Shown here: positions 9,380-18,398 of the stretch, in pieces
Numbering within the stretch: the first letter of the stretch is position 1
Layout of the letters: every line of letters starts with the position of its first letter
NCBI GenBank assembly: GCA_016931995.1
Contig: JAFGDS010000067.1
Span: forward strand, 1-64,000
Direction of reading: 5' to 3'
Length of the DNA: 64,000 nucleotides
Source of the DNA: Pirellulales bacterium
GTDB taxonomy: Bacteria > Planctomycetota > Planctomycetia > Pirellulales > Thermoguttaceae
Position numbers and translations under genes: made by a program
The notes under the pieces: generated by a model
What the model saw: only the letters and a program-made list of their open reading frames with translations
What the model was told of the DNA's origin: nothing
Databases searched by the model: none

Positions 9380-11637
9380 ACGGCCCGGCCATCGACGTTC
9401 GCCAACTGTCGCGGCGATTCCACGAACTGACGGCCGTGGACCGCGTCTCGTTCGACGTCCAGCGCGCGGCCATCTTCGGCCTGTTGGGACCCAACGGCAG
9501 CGGCAAGTCCACGATCATCCGGATGCTCTGCGGCGTGTTGGCGCCCTCGGGCGGAGACGCCTCCGTGCTGGGCCTGGACGTCCGCACGCAATCGGAACGG
9601 ATCAAGCGCCGCATCGGCTACATGTCGCAGGCGTTCAGCCTGTACGGCGACCTGTCCGTGCGGGAGAACCTCGACTTCTACGGGCGGATCTACAATCTGC
9701 CGCGGCAGCGCCTGATCGATCGGCGCGACGCCGTGTTGGATCTCACCTCGCTGGGCGGACGCGTCGCGCAGTTGGCCGGCACGCTCTCCGGCGGCTGGAA
9801 GCAGCGGCTCGCCCTGGCCTGCGCGCTCATCCACGAGCCGGAAGTGGTTTTCCTCGACGAACCCACCGCCGGCATCGACCCCGTCGCCCGGCGGCAGCTT
9901 TGGGACCTGCTCTTCAAGCTGTCGGGCCAGGGCGTGACGCTGTTCGTCACCACGCACTACATGGACGAGGCCGAGCGGTGCAGCGACGTCGGCTATATCT
10001 ACCAATCCCGTCTCCTTCTGCTGGGCAAACCCGCCAGCCTGCGACGCTTGCCGGAAGTCACGCCCCCCGGCACGCGGCGCTGGGAGCTGGTCGTGCCGCG
10101 CCCGGTCGAGCGGCTCATGGCCCTGGAAACGGACGAGGACGTGCGGGACGCCACGCTCTTCGGCCACGCCATCCACGTGCTGGTGGACGACGACGTGCGG
10201 CCCGACGATCTCGTGGCGCGTCTGGACGTTCCCCGCGAGGAAGCAAGCGTCCGCCCGATCGAGCCAACGCTCGAGGACGTGTTCGTCTCGCTTACCCGCG
10301 CGGCCGACGCGCGGCACGAGGCCGGAGCGAACGATCCATCGCCGCTCCGCACGGACGACAACGAGCCACGCCGCGAGCCGGACGACGCGGCCGGTGCGCC
10401 GGGCGTCACGACCACGCCGGGCTCGCCACGCGAAAAACCCACCCCGGCCGCGCCGCCCGACGCCCCGCGCCCGATGCGCCGCCGCCGCACGACCGACGGA
10501 TTCGCCGCGATCTGCCTGAAAGAGTTCTCCCACATCCGCCGCCAGCCGGCAACGCTGTTCTTCCTGTTGGTCGTGCCCATCATCCAAACCATCATCTTCG
10601 GTTACGCCATCAATACGCAGATCGACAACATCCCCACGGTGGTCCTCGACCTCGACGGCCGAGGCAATGCGCGCCGGCTGGTCGAGGCGTTCGTCAATAC
10701 GCGGAAATTCGCCGTCGTCGAACGCGTGCGCGACGAGGATTCGTTTCGCCGGGCGATGACGTCGGGCCGGGCGAAGGTGGGGATCAAGATCCCGCCCAAC
10801 TACTCCGACCGCCTCGTCCGCGCCGAACAAGTCCAGGTGCAGGTGCTCATCGACGGCAGCGATTCCCAGGTGGCCACCACGGCGCTGAACGCGGCAAGCC
10901 TGCTGGGACTGAACATGTCGATCCAAATGGCCAAACGCAAGGCCGACTCGCTTCAGATCGGCGTGGCGCGCAACGCGGCCGGTCGGGCCGCGCTGCCCGT
11001 CGAGGTCCGCCCCCGGCTGCTCTACAACCCCGACCTGGATAGCTCCCATTTCTTCGTGCCCGGATTGGTGGGACTCATCCTCCAACTCGTTACGCTCTTC
11101 CTTACGTCGTTCGCCATCGTCCGCGAGCGGGAGCTGGGTACGCTCGAACAGTTGTTCGTCACGCCGGTGGGACGCGCCGGCCTCATGCTGGGCAAGCTGC
11201 TCCCATACGCGGTGCTGGGCGTGCTGGAAACGCTGCTCGTCCTGAACGTGATGGTCTTCATCTTCGGCGTGCCCATCGCCGGCGACGTCTTTTTGCTATT
11301 GGCCCTGGCAACCCTCTTCTTGGTCTGCTCGCTGGGTCTTGGGTTGCTCGTGTCCACGCTGGCCAAGACGCAGGTGGCGGCGCTCTTGTTCGCGTTCATG
11401 GTGATGCTGCCCTCGGTGCTCCTCTCCGGATTCATGTTCCCCCGGTCGGAGATGCCCACGGCCATCTACGTGTTGACCTTTGCCATCCCGGTGACCTATT
11501 TCCTCGAGATCCTCCGGGGGATCGTGCTCCGCGGCGCGGGCCTGGTCGATCTGACCGCGCCGCTGGTGGGTCTTTCGATCTGCTGCGTGCTGATCGTGGC
11601 CCTGAGCATCGCGCGATTCCGCAAGCAGTTGTCGTAG
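9376..11637 (+). CDS. ABC exporter: ATPase fused to ABC-2 permease
   Basis: This is a drug or macromolecule exporter in which the ATPase and permease are one polypeptide. Residues 1-~230 are a CcmA-type ATPase: Walker A GPNGSGKS (~36-43), signature LSGGWKQRLALACAL, Walker B VVFLDEPTAGID and switch His in FVTTHYMDE. A Pro/Ala/Arg-rich, probably disordered linker covers ~310-375. The rest is an ABC-2 (YbhR/YbhS-like) permease: one helix (~390-410), a ~140-residue outer domain, then five or six helices. The E. coli counterparts are separate genes, YbhF plus two permeases; here only one permease is present, so the transporter is probably a homodimer of the fusion. The start codon overlaps the adaptor gene by 4 nt. 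Confidence 0.93.
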   Translation: MNGPAIDVRQLSRRFHELTAVDRVSFDVQRAAIFGLLGPNGSGKSTIIRMLCGVLAPSGGDASVLGLDVRTQSERIKRRIGYMSQAFSLYGDLSVRENLDFYGRIYNLPRQRLIDRRDAVLDLTSLGGRVAQLAGTLSGGWKQRLALACALIHEPEVVFLDEPTAGIDPVARRQLWDLLFKLSGQGVTLFVTTHYMDEAERCSDVGYIYQSRLLLLGKPASLRRLPEVTPPGTRRWELVVPRPVERLMALETDEDVRDATLFGHAIHVLVDDDVRPDDLVARLDVPREEASVRPIEPTLEDVFVSLTRAADARHEAGANDPSPLRTDDNEPRREPDDAAGAPGVTTTPGSPREKPTPAAPPDAPRPMRRRRTTDGFAAICLKEFSHIRRQPATLFFLLVVPIIQTIIFGYAINTQIDNIPTVVLDLDGRGNARRLVEAFVNTRKFAVVERVRDEDSFRRAMTSGRAKVGIKIPPNYSDRLVRAEQVQVQVLIDGSDSQVATTALNAASLLGLNMSIQMAKRKADSLQIGVARNAAGRAALPVEVRPRLLYNPDLDSSHFFVPGLVGLILQLVTLFLTSFAIVRERELGTLEQLFVTPVGRAGLMLGKLLPYAVLGVLETLLVLNVMVFIFGVPIAGDVFLLLALATLFLVCSLGLGLLVSTLAKTQVAALLFAFMVMLPSVLLSGFMFPRSEMPTAIYVLTFAIPVTYFLEILRGIVLRGAGLVDLTAPLVGLSICCVLIVALSIARFRKQLS

Positions 11638-11663
11638 CGGCCCCTCGTCCCCGGTACCTCCGC

Positions 11664-11692
11664 TTCCCAAGCGTCGGCAAAGGTTCTATACT
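11664..11692 (+). promoter_or_regulatory. Possible sigma70 promoter
   Basis: TTCCCA (11664-11669), a 17-nt spacer and TATACT (11687-11692) lie 76 nt before the ATG of the downstream gene. The -10 box is good and the -35 box is weak. It would drive the basic disordered protein and the ketosynthase-like gene. Confidence 0.3.
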
Positions 11693-11767
11693 GGGCAAGG
11701 ACTGCGTTCGAGACGCCCGGAGTCACCTGGCGCTCGTTAAGGTCATATCTCACAAGTGTTTTGGAAA

Positions 11768-12739
11768 ATGAGCGACGATAAGAAGCGGAGCCATTGGGAC
11801 GATTTGGCGGCCGGCTTGGGGGCAACCCCCCCGCCGGCCGAGCCACCGAGGACGACCCCGGAGAAGACGGAACCGGCCACGTCGGGACCCCAGCCCCAGG
11901 AGTCCCATCGGGCGACCGAGCCTGGTCAACGGGCTGTCCCGTCGCGGCGGCCAGCCGCCAAACGGGCGGCATCGGCCTGGAACGATCTGGCCTCGCAATT
12001 GGGCGTCGCCGTGCCGGACCTGCCGGCGCGTCCCAAGGAGCCGCCGCCGGCGCCGGACGTTGCCCCGCCGACGCCGGTCGAAGCTCCCGCGAAGGACACG
12101 GCGGAACCCCGCGCCGCGACGGACGATGCATCACCCCGGACTCCGGGCGACGCGCGGGATGCGGCAAGGGAGGCCAAACCCGCCAAGAAGCGGCGGCGCC
12201 GCCGGTCCCGCGCGCCAGGCGCTCGGCCCGCCGCGGTGGAGGAAGCTCCTTTGGCGGACGACGCTCCCGTGGTCGAGACCGTCAACGACGCCGAGCGGGA
12301 CGACGAGGGCGGATCGTCGCCGGCCGAAGCGGAGGGCGCCGACGAGCCATCGACCGGTCGGACCAAGCGGCGCCGGCGTCGTCGACCTGGGCGGAAGAAG
12401 GCCGCGGGCGACGCCGCGGCCGGGCCGGAACCGATCGAGTCAACGGAACGGACCGAGGCCGGCTCGGGCAAGGCCGCCGCGCCCGAGGATCGCCCGGCCG
12501 AGGACGACCTGGACGATGCCGACGACTTCGACGAAGCCCGCCCTCGCGGGACGAAGAAGCTTCCGCCGTCGCATCGCGGGCTGCCAAGCTGGGACGAGAC
12601 GATCGGCGTGGTCATCGCGGCGAACATGGAAGCCCGCGCCAAACGCCCGGCCGTCGGCGGTTCCGCGCATCCGCGAGGCGGAAACCGCCGTCGCAATGGA
12701 CGGGACAAATCCGGTCCCAGCCGCGCCAAGTCGAACTGA
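11768..12739 (+). CDS. Basic/acidic low-complexity protein, function unknown
   Basis: I do not recognise a catalytic domain. The 323-residue protein is mostly Ala, Pro, Glu, Asp and Arg and is probably disordered. It has two related short motifs, HWDDLAAGLGATPP near the N-terminus and AWNDLASQLGVAVP about 65 residues later, and two strongly basic patches (KKRRRRRSR, TKRRRRRRPGRKK) that could bind nucleic acid. The C-terminus has an ordered-looking block, LPSWDETIGVVIAANMEAR, followed by an Arg/Gly/Asn tail. This layout resembles RNA-binding tails and RNase E-like scaffolds, but no such domain is present. The ATG at 11768 is preferred over one four codons upstream. The ketosynthase-like gene follows 39 nt later in the same direction. 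Confidence 0.7.
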   Translation: MSDDKKRSHWDDLAAGLGATPPPAEPPRTTPEKTEPATSGPQPQESHRATEPGQRAVPSRRPAAKRAASAWNDLASQLGVAVPDLPARPKEPPPAPDVAPPTPVEAPAKDTAEPRAATDDASPRTPGDARDAAREAKPAKKRRRRRSRAPGARPAAVEEAPLADDAPVVETVNDAERDDEGGSSPAEAEGADEPSTGRTKRRRRRRPGRKKAAGDAAAGPEPIESTERTEAGSGKAAAPEDRPAEDDLDDADDFDEARPRGTKKLPPSHRGLPSWDETIGVVIAANMEARAKRPAVGGSAHPRGGNRRRNGRDKSGPSRAKSN

Positions 12740-12778
12740 CCTGCCAGAAGAGAGCCGACGGCGCCGAGTGAAAGACTG

Positions 12779-14044
12779 ATGGCAAGCGCGCGGGAAATCG
12801 TCGTCACCGGCCTGGGCGTCGTCAGTCCGATCGGGATTGGCCTCGACGCGTTTTGGAATGCTCTCGGCGAGCGGCGCAGCGGCGTCCATCGGCTCGGCGT
12901 GTTCGACGGCAGCGACCTACCCAACCCGATCGGCGCGGACGTCGCCGATTTCGACCCCAAGCAGTACGTCCGTCCTCGCAAGAGCCTCAAGGTGATGAGT
13001 CGCGACATCCAGCTTGGCTTCGCGGCTGCCGACATGGCCTGTCGCGAGTCGCGTCTGGACGCGCATTCGGTGGATCCGGACCGGCTGGGTATCGTCTTCG
13101 GCGCGGACATGATCGCCTGCGATCTGAACGAGCTGCGCGACGCTTTCGCCGGTTGCATGCGCGAGGGCGAGTTCGATTTCCAGCGATGGGGCGACTCGGC
13201 CATGACCGAGATGTACCCGCTGTGGATGCTCAAGTACCTACCCAACATGCCCGCCTGCCACGTCGGCATTGCCCAGGACGCCCGCGGGCCGAACAACTCG
13301 CTCACCATGGGCGAGGTCTCCAGTTTGGCGGCGCTGGCCGAGGCGAGCCGGGTGATCGAGCGGGGGCAGGCGGACGTGATGATCGCCGGCGGAACCGGCT
13401 GCCGCGTGCACCCGACGATCTGGGCTTATCGCCGCGCCTATCCGCTCTCCCATCGCCTGGACGATCCGACCCGCGCGATGCGGCCGTTCGACGCGGATCG
13501 CGACGGGATGGTCCACGGCGAGGGCGCCGCGGCCGTGGTGCTCGAGTCGCGCCACCACGCCGAGGCCCGCGGGGCCCCAATCCTCGCCCGGCTGCTGGGC
13601 TTCGCCGCCCGCTACGAGCCGCAGCCCGGCGGACGCGAGCCCGATGGGCAAGCCGTGCGCAACGCCATCGCCGAGACCCTGCGCCAAACCGGCGTCCGCC
13701 CGGAGGAAATCGACCACGTGAACGCCGACGGCCTCGGCACGCCGGTTGACGACCGGCTCGAAGCCCACGCCATCCGCGACGTGCTGGGCGACGTGCCGGT
13801 CACCGCCCCCAAGAGCTATTTTGGCAATCTGGGCGCGGGCACGGGGGCGGTCGAGATGGCGGTCTCGCTCTTGGCCTTCGACAGGGGCGAGGTCCCACCC
13901 ACCTTGAACTACGACCGGCCCGACCCCGACTGCCCCGTCAACGTGATCCACGGCGATTTCAAGCGGCGTACCAAAACCTACGCGATCGTGCTGAGCCACT
14001 CCCGGATCGTCCAGTCCATCGCCGTGATGTTGGGCGCGCCGTAG
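12779..14044 (+). CDS. Ketosynthase-fold protein lacking the Cys-His-His triad
   Basis: The 421-residue protein aligns along its whole length with beta-ketoacyl-ACP synthase II (FabF): VVTGLGVVSPIG at the N-terminus, RPFDADRDGMVHGEGA (~235-250), VNADGLGTPVDD (~314-325) and KSYFGNLGAGTGAVE (~345-359). All three catalytic residues are changed. The nucleophilic Cys position is Glu179 (LTMGEVSS where FabF has ATACTSG), the first His is Asp317, and the second His is Asn350. It therefore cannot act as a normal condensing enzyme. Chain-length-factor and KSQ proteins also lack the Cys, so a decarboxylase, scaffold or partner role is possible. No partner ketosynthase or acyl carrier protein is adjacent. 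Confidence 0.9.
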   Translation: MASAREIVVTGLGVVSPIGIGLDAFWNALGERRSGVHRLGVFDGSDLPNPIGADVADFDPKQYVRPRKSLKVMSRDIQLGFAAADMACRESRLDAHSVDPDRLGIVFGADMIACDLNELRDAFAGCMREGEFDFQRWGDSAMTEMYPLWMLKYLPNMPACHVGIAQDARGPNNSLTMGEVSSLAALAEASRVIERGQADVMIAGGTGCRVHPTIWAYRRAYPLSHRLDDPTRAMRPFDADRDGMVHGEGAAAVVLESRHHAEARGAPILARLLGFAARYEPQPGGREPDGQAVRNAIAETLRQTGVRPEEIDHVNADGLGTPVDDRLEAHAIRDVLGDVPVTAPKSYFGNLGAGTGAVEMAVSLLAFDRGEVPPTLNYDRPDPDCPVNVIHGDFKRRTKTYAIVLSHSRIVQSIAVMLGAP

Positions 14045-14068
14045 TCGTTCGCACACACGTGAATCGAT

Positions 14069-14144
14069 GGGTGCCATGTCCACGCTTGCGTGGACATGCG
14101 GTGCATCGGATTTACATGTCCACGCAAGCGTGGACATGGCACCC
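14069..14144. repeat. Nested palindrome: two self-complementary 30-bp arms
   Basis: The left arm (14069-14098) and right arm (14115-14144) are a perfect 30-bp inverted repeat around 16 nt. Each arm contains its own palindrome, CATGTCCACGC facing GCGTGGACATG. A related single palindrome, CATGGCCACGGCAAGCGTGGCCATG, lies near 40449. No T-run is present. It lies between two co-directional genes. Confidence 0.75.
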
Positions 14145-14167
14145 GACACGCCGTAGTGGTGTCTTGC

Positions 14168-16015
14168 ATGACGACCGACTTCGCAACTTGGGCTCAAGGG
14201 ATTCGCCGGCTCGCGGGGGCGTTGGACGCCCTGGGGCCGATCGCGGCGGGGCTCGGGGTCGAGCCCATGGCCGGCCGCGACTGGCACGAGCTGTTGGTCC
14301 GCAAGCTCCTGCCGCAGCTTGAAGGCCGGCCGCTTCTCGTGGTGGCCGTGGTCGGCGGAACGAACATCGGCAAGTCGGTCTTGTTCAACCACCTGACCGG
14401 CGAGGAGGCCAGCGCGGCCAGTCCCCTGGCGGCCGGCACGCGCCACCCCGTGTGCCTCGTGCCCCGCGACGCCGCCGAGCCCGAAGTGTTGGCCCGCCTG
14501 TTCGAGGGCTTCGCGCTGCGCCCGTGGCGCTCGGCCGACGATCCGCTGGAAGACTCGCCGGAGCACCGCCTCTTCTGGCGGGTGGGCAAGAACGTGCCCG
14601 AGCGGCTGCTGCTTCTGGACACGCCCGACATCGACTCCGACGCGCAGGTCAACTGGCAGCGTGCCCGCGTGATCCGCCAGGTGGCCGACGTCCTGGTGGC
14701 CGTGCTCACGCAGCAGAAGTACAACGACGCGGCGGTGAAGCGGTTTTTTCGCGAGGCGGCCCGGGCCGATAAGCCGATCGTCGTGGTCTTCAACCAGTGC
14801 GATCTGACGGCGGATCGGCCGTTTTGGCCGCAGTGGTTGGCCACGTTCGCCAGCGAGACGGACGCGCGGCCCGAGCTGGCGTACGTCGTGCCGCTGGATC
14901 GCCGGGCGGCCGACGAGGAACGATTGCCGTTTTTCCGCGTGGGGCCCGACGGCCGGCTGCCGCCCGAGCCGACCGACGGCCTGCGCGACGAGTTGGGCTC
15001 GCTGGCGTTCGACGCGATCAAGATCCGCACGCTCCGCGGGGCCCTGGCCCAGGTGATCGACCCGCGCGACGGGGTGGGCGGCTATCTGGCCGCGGTCCGC
15101 GCGGCGTCCGATCAGTTCGCCGCGGCGGCTCGCGCCCTTTCGGCCACGGAGATGGTCCGCGTCCAGTGGCCGACGCTTCCGGCCGCCGTGCTGGTGGACG
15201 AGATCCGCGCGTGGTGGGACGCCGGCCGGGCCGAGTGGTCGCGAAAGATCCACGGCTTCTACCGCCGGTTGGGCCAGGGCGTGACGTGGCCGGTCCGCGC
15301 GGCCATGGCCGGCCTTGCCCCCGACCGACCCGATCCGATCGCGTCGCTCCGCCGGCAGGAGCGCGCGGCCATCGTTTTGGCGGTCGAAAAGGTGCTCGAC
15401 GAATTGGATCGGCTCTCGCAGGTGGGCAACGAAACGCTCCGGCCGCGGCTGTTGACGCTGCTCTCCGGCGATGCCCGGCAGACGCTCTTGGCCAAGGTCG
15501 AGCTCGCCCACGAGAGCCTGGCGACCGTGGACGACGACTACCGGGCCGTGGTGCGGGCGGAATTGGACGCCTGGCGCGAGGCCAACCCCCGGGCGGTTCG
15601 GTTTTTACAGTCGCTCGATCACGCGGCGGCGCTGGCTCGGCCGGCCATCACCGTGGGCCTGGCCGTCAGCGGCTGGGTCGTGGCGGGCGATCTGGTGGGC
15701 CAGGCGGCCGTGCAGGCGGCTGGCCATACCGTTTCGGAGCTGGCCGCGGAAGCCGCCATCGCGGGCGGGATCGCCGGCGGCGGCGAGGCCCTGGTGAGCA
15801 CCACCAGCGAAGGCGTCCGCCAGGCCGCCGGCCGGCTCTTCTCCCGCCTCCAATCCCGCTACGCCCAACGCCGCGCCCAATGGCTCGCCGCCTGGCTCGA
15901 AGGCGAACTATTAGGCAACCTCCTCGCCGAACTCCGCGCCGGCGCCGAAACGCCGCAGAGCGAAGCCTTTCAGGCCGTCGAGGCCGCGGTCGAGGCGCTG
16001 CGCCGGCACGATTGA
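14168..16015 (+). CDS. P-loop GTPase, planctomycete type, function unknown
   Basis: This is a TRAFAC-type GTPase with G1 GGTNIGKSVLFNHL (~residues 63-76), a G3-like LLLDTPDID, and G4 NQCD. It resembles Era/dynamin-like GTPases that act on membranes or ribosomes. The C-terminal ~300 residues are largely helical. Near residues 490-560 they include Ala/Gly-rich hydrophobic stretches (AITVGLAVSGWVVAGDLVG, AAIAGGIAGGGEALV) that could insert into or lie on a membrane. The ATG at 14168 avoids reading through the nested palindrome; no clear Shine-Dalgarno is present. The target is unknown, and the flanking genes do not suggest one. Confidence 0.82.
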   Translation: MTTDFATWAQGIRRLAGALDALGPIAAGLGVEPMAGRDWHELLVRKLLPQLEGRPLLVVAVVGGTNIGKSVLFNHLTGEEASAASPLAAGTRHPVCLVPRDAAEPEVLARLFEGFALRPWRSADDPLEDSPEHRLFWRVGKNVPERLLLLDTPDIDSDAQVNWQRARVIRQVADVLVAVLTQQKYNDAAVKRFFREAARADKPIVVVFNQCDLTADRPFWPQWLATFASETDARPELAYVVPLDRRAADEERLPFFRVGPDGRLPPEPTDGLRDELGSLAFDAIKIRTLRGALAQVIDPRDGVGGYLAAVRAASDQFAAAARALSATEMVRVQWPTLPAAVLVDEIRAWWDAGRAEWSRKIHGFYRRLGQGVTWPVRAAMAGLAPDRPDPIASLRRQERAAIVLAVEKVLDELDRLSQVGNETLRPRLLTLLSGDARQTLLAKVELAHESLATVDDDYRAVVRAELDAWREANPRAVRFLQSLDHAAALARPAITVGLAVSGWVVAGDLVGQAAVQAAGHTVSELAAEAAIAGGIAGGGEALVSTTSEGVRQAAGRLFSRLQSRYAQRRAQWLAAWLEGELLGNLLAELRAGAETPQSEAFQAVEAAVEALRRHD

Positions 16016-16078
16016 CTCACCCCAGGGGATTCGCTCCGTCCAGATCAAGACCTCCGCCGCGTGAACAGGAGTATTCCC

Positions 16079-17635
16079 ATGCAACGCTCGTCTGCGGCCT
16101 TGTGCATCGCGCTTTTCGCGTGGGTCAACGCGGCGCCGGCTGACGAGAAGACAGCCGTGCGCCCCAACGTGGTCATCCTCTACGCCGACGACCTGGGCTA
16201 CGGCGACGCGCGGTGCTACAATCCGGATCGGGGCAGGATCCCGACGCCCCACATCGACCGGCTGGCGTCGCAAGGCATCCGCTTCACCGACGCGCACTCG
16301 AGCTCCGCGGTGTGCTCGCCCTCGCGGTATGCGCTCTTGACCGGGCGGTATCACTGGCGGACTCGCCTGCAATCGGGCATTGTCGGCAAGTGGGGTAAGC
16401 CCCTGATCGCCCCCGACCGGCTCACGCTGCCCGAGATGCTCCGGCGAAGCGGCTATCGCACCGCGTGCATCGGCAAATGGCATCTCGGCTGGGATTGGCC
16501 CATCGCGGCCGAGGACCAGCCGTTGCTGCTGCCCGAATCGCCGCCGGACGCCGTGGCCAGCGCCGAGCATCGCGCGGCGTGGCGGCGCGTTTTCTCCCAA
16601 CCGATCGGCGGCGGGCCGACCGCGCGCGGCTTCCAACACTACTTCGGGACCGACGTGCCCAACTGGCCGCCGTTTTGCTTCATCGAAGACGATCGGACGG
16701 TGGGGATTCCGTCGACGTTCCTGCAGCCGCGGCTCTTCGCGAAGAACATGGCCAGCGTCGAGGGGCCGGCGTTGGAAAACTGGACTCTCGAACCGATTCT
16801 GCCCGAGCTGACCGATCGGGCGGTGCGGTTCATTCGCGACGCGTCGAGCAATCCCGAACAACCCTATTTTCTCTACGTGCCGCTCACGTCGCCCCATACG
16901 CCGCTGGCCGTGAACGAGCCGTGGCGAGGCAAAAGCGGCCTGAACAGCTACGCCGACTTCGTGATGGAAACCGACGCGACGGTGGGACGCGTGCTGGCCG
17001 CAATCGACCAGAGCGGCGCCGCGGAGCGGACGATCGTGCTATTCAGCAGCGATAACGGCTGCGCCCCGTACATCGGGGTGGACGAACTCGAAAAGCAGGG
17101 CCACTTCCCGAGCGGTCCGCTGCGGGGCTACAAATCGGACGCCTGGGAAGGCGGGCATCGCGTTCCCTTCATCGTGCGATGGCCGGGAGTCATTGAGCCG
17201 GGACGCGTCTGCGACCGACTCGTTCACCAGGCGGACGTCATGGCGACGATCGCCGAGGTCATCGGAAAGCCGCTGCCCGCAAACGCCGGCGAGGATAGCT
17301 ATAGCCTGCTGCCGCTCGTGAAGGGCGAGGATCGCGACGTTCGCGAAACGTCCGTCAGTCAATCGATCAACGGGCTCCTGGCCGTGCGCCGCGGTCCGTG
17401 GAAGCTGCTTTTTGGCCCCGGCTCGGGCGGTTGGACGAAAGGCGGAGACGCCCAGCCCGCCCAGCTCTACAACCTCGATGACGATTTGGCGGAAGCCCAC
17501 AATCTGTGGGCCGACCGGCCGGACGTCGTGGCCGAGCTCAACGAGCTGATGAAACGCCTGGTGCATGACGGACGCAGCACGCCGGGTCCCGTGCAAGCCA
17601 ACGACGCGCCCGTGCGGTGGAAGCCGGTGGAGTAA
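16079..17635 (+). CDS. Secreted sulfatase (formylglycine type)
   Basis: This type I sulfatase hydrolyses sulfate esters, in planctomycetes typically on sulfated polysaccharides. It has a Sec signal peptide (~residues 1-22, ending AAPADE). The calcium-binding start VVILYADDLGYGD comes first, then the modification motif C79-S-P-S-R83, whose Cys is oxidised to formylglycine, then GKWHLG and a C-terminal YNLDDDLAEAHNL element typical of the family. At 518 residues it is of usual length. The ATG at 16079 has AGGAG 7 nt upstream, preferred over a GTG at 16061. Its stop directly abuts the stop of the convergent 119-residue gene. The substrate cannot be read from the sequence, and the maturase is not in the window. 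Confidence 0.93.
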   Translation: MQRSSAALCIALFAWVNAAPADEKTAVRPNVVILYADDLGYGDARCYNPDRGRIPTPHIDRLASQGIRFTDAHSSSAVCSPSRYALLTGRYHWRTRLQSGIVGKWGKPLIAPDRLTLPEMLRRSGYRTACIGKWHLGWDWPIAAEDQPLLLPESPPDAVASAEHRAAWRRVFSQPIGGGPTARGFQHYFGTDVPNWPPFCFIEDDRTVGIPSTFLQPRLFAKNMASVEGPALENWTLEPILPELTDRAVRFIRDASSNPEQPYFLYVPLTSPHTPLAVNEPWRGKSGLNSYADFVMETDATVGRVLAAIDQSGAAERTIVLFSSDNGCAPYIGVDELEKQGHFPSGPLRGYKSDAWEGGHRVPFIVRWPGVIEPGRVCDRLVHQADVMATIAEVIGKPLPANAGEDSYSLLPLVKGEDRDVRETSVSQSINGLLAVRRGPWKLLFGPGSGGWTKGGDAQPAQLYNLDDDLAEAHNLWADRPDVVAELNELMKRLVHDGRSTPGPVQANDAPVRWKPVE

Positions 17636-17995
17636 TCAGCCTCTCTTCTTTCGCCTGCGCATCGCCTTCCAGACGCCGCGGGCGTAGCGCCGCTTCAGTC
17701 GCACAAGTTGGTGCTGGCGGACGTCGAGCGTGCGGTGGCCGCCGCGGGGCGCGCGGACAAATACGAAGGGCAGGCAGATCGCCTTGACCTTCAAGGGCGT
17801 GCCGCCGTCCTGGCCGAGCCACCGGACCCGGACCGGCTCATCGGCGGCCACGGCCGGCAGCTCCCCCTGCCACAGGAACGACGGCAGCTCCGTGGTCTCG
17901 CTCAGGATGCCCACGAAGTCCCCCGGGCGGAGATCCTCCGGCGCGAGCGTCCGCGCGACGTGGGTTGTGCGGTTCGTGGTGGACAGCGTTTTCAT
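17636..17995 (-). CDS. Conserved small protein, function unknown
   Basis: A 119-residue protein begins MKTLSTTNRTTHVARTLAPE. The centre, LRPGDFVGILSETTELPSFL, looks like a small beta-barrel (SH3/KOW-like) with a strongly basic end (RHQ..LKRRYARG..KAMRRRKKRG style). I take it as a real gene because of its organised sequence and codon usage. No signal peptide or catalytic motif is seen. The start at 17995 matches the apparent start of the conserved part, and an upstream alternative adds nine residues. It is convergent with the sulfatase with no spacing. Confidence 0.65.
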   Translation of the reverse strand: MKTLSTTNRTTHVARTLAPEDLRPGDFVGILSETTELPSFLWQGELPAVAADEPVRVRWLGQDGGTPLKVKAICLPFVFVRAPRGGHRTLDVRQHQLVRLKRRYARGVWKAMRRRKKRG

Positions 17996-18398
17996 CGGTC
18001 GGTCTCGTGCAAGACGCCCCATCCGTGGAATCGTGGGGTTTCTCCGCGATCAGGGGCAAAGACGCAAGCGGGCGGCCACTGGGCAAGACACCCAGGAAGA
18101 GGAATTCCACCGTGCCACCGCTTGGTCGGCCAACGATCGGACACCGATCATCCCGACAAGGTTCGCAGGCAGCCCCCCGGGGGAAATGGGCGTCGCGTGC
18201 CCCTGCCGGCTTGTCCAGTGGTGTTGGACAGGGGTAGGATGATGAGGCACGATGGCGGGTGGCCCAGCAGGTAGCCGTGGTTCTCGAACGGGCCGCGCGA
18301 GCGGCGGGGGATGCTGGACCTCGCGTGGCTGCGCCACAGCGGTTCAAGAATCGGAGCCACGCGCGAAGCCGGTAAGCTTTGCATTAGCCAGGGCACAG
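17996..18398. other. Intergenic, no gene seen
   Basis: About 400 nt separate the 119-residue gene and the HEPN-like gene. Overlapping open frames on both strands have no recognisable sequence. A short inverted pair (TCCAGTGGTGTTGGA, near 18209) is the only structure noted. The change from high-GC to lower-GC sequence occurs near 18360. Confidence 0.45.

Noticed and set aside
12779-14044. Ordinary FabF
   Set aside because: Cys, His and His of the active site are Glu, Asp and Asn.
13238-15511. A 757-codon minus-strand frame
   Set aside because: It is the shadow of the ketosynthase-like and GTPase genes and has no family-like sequence.
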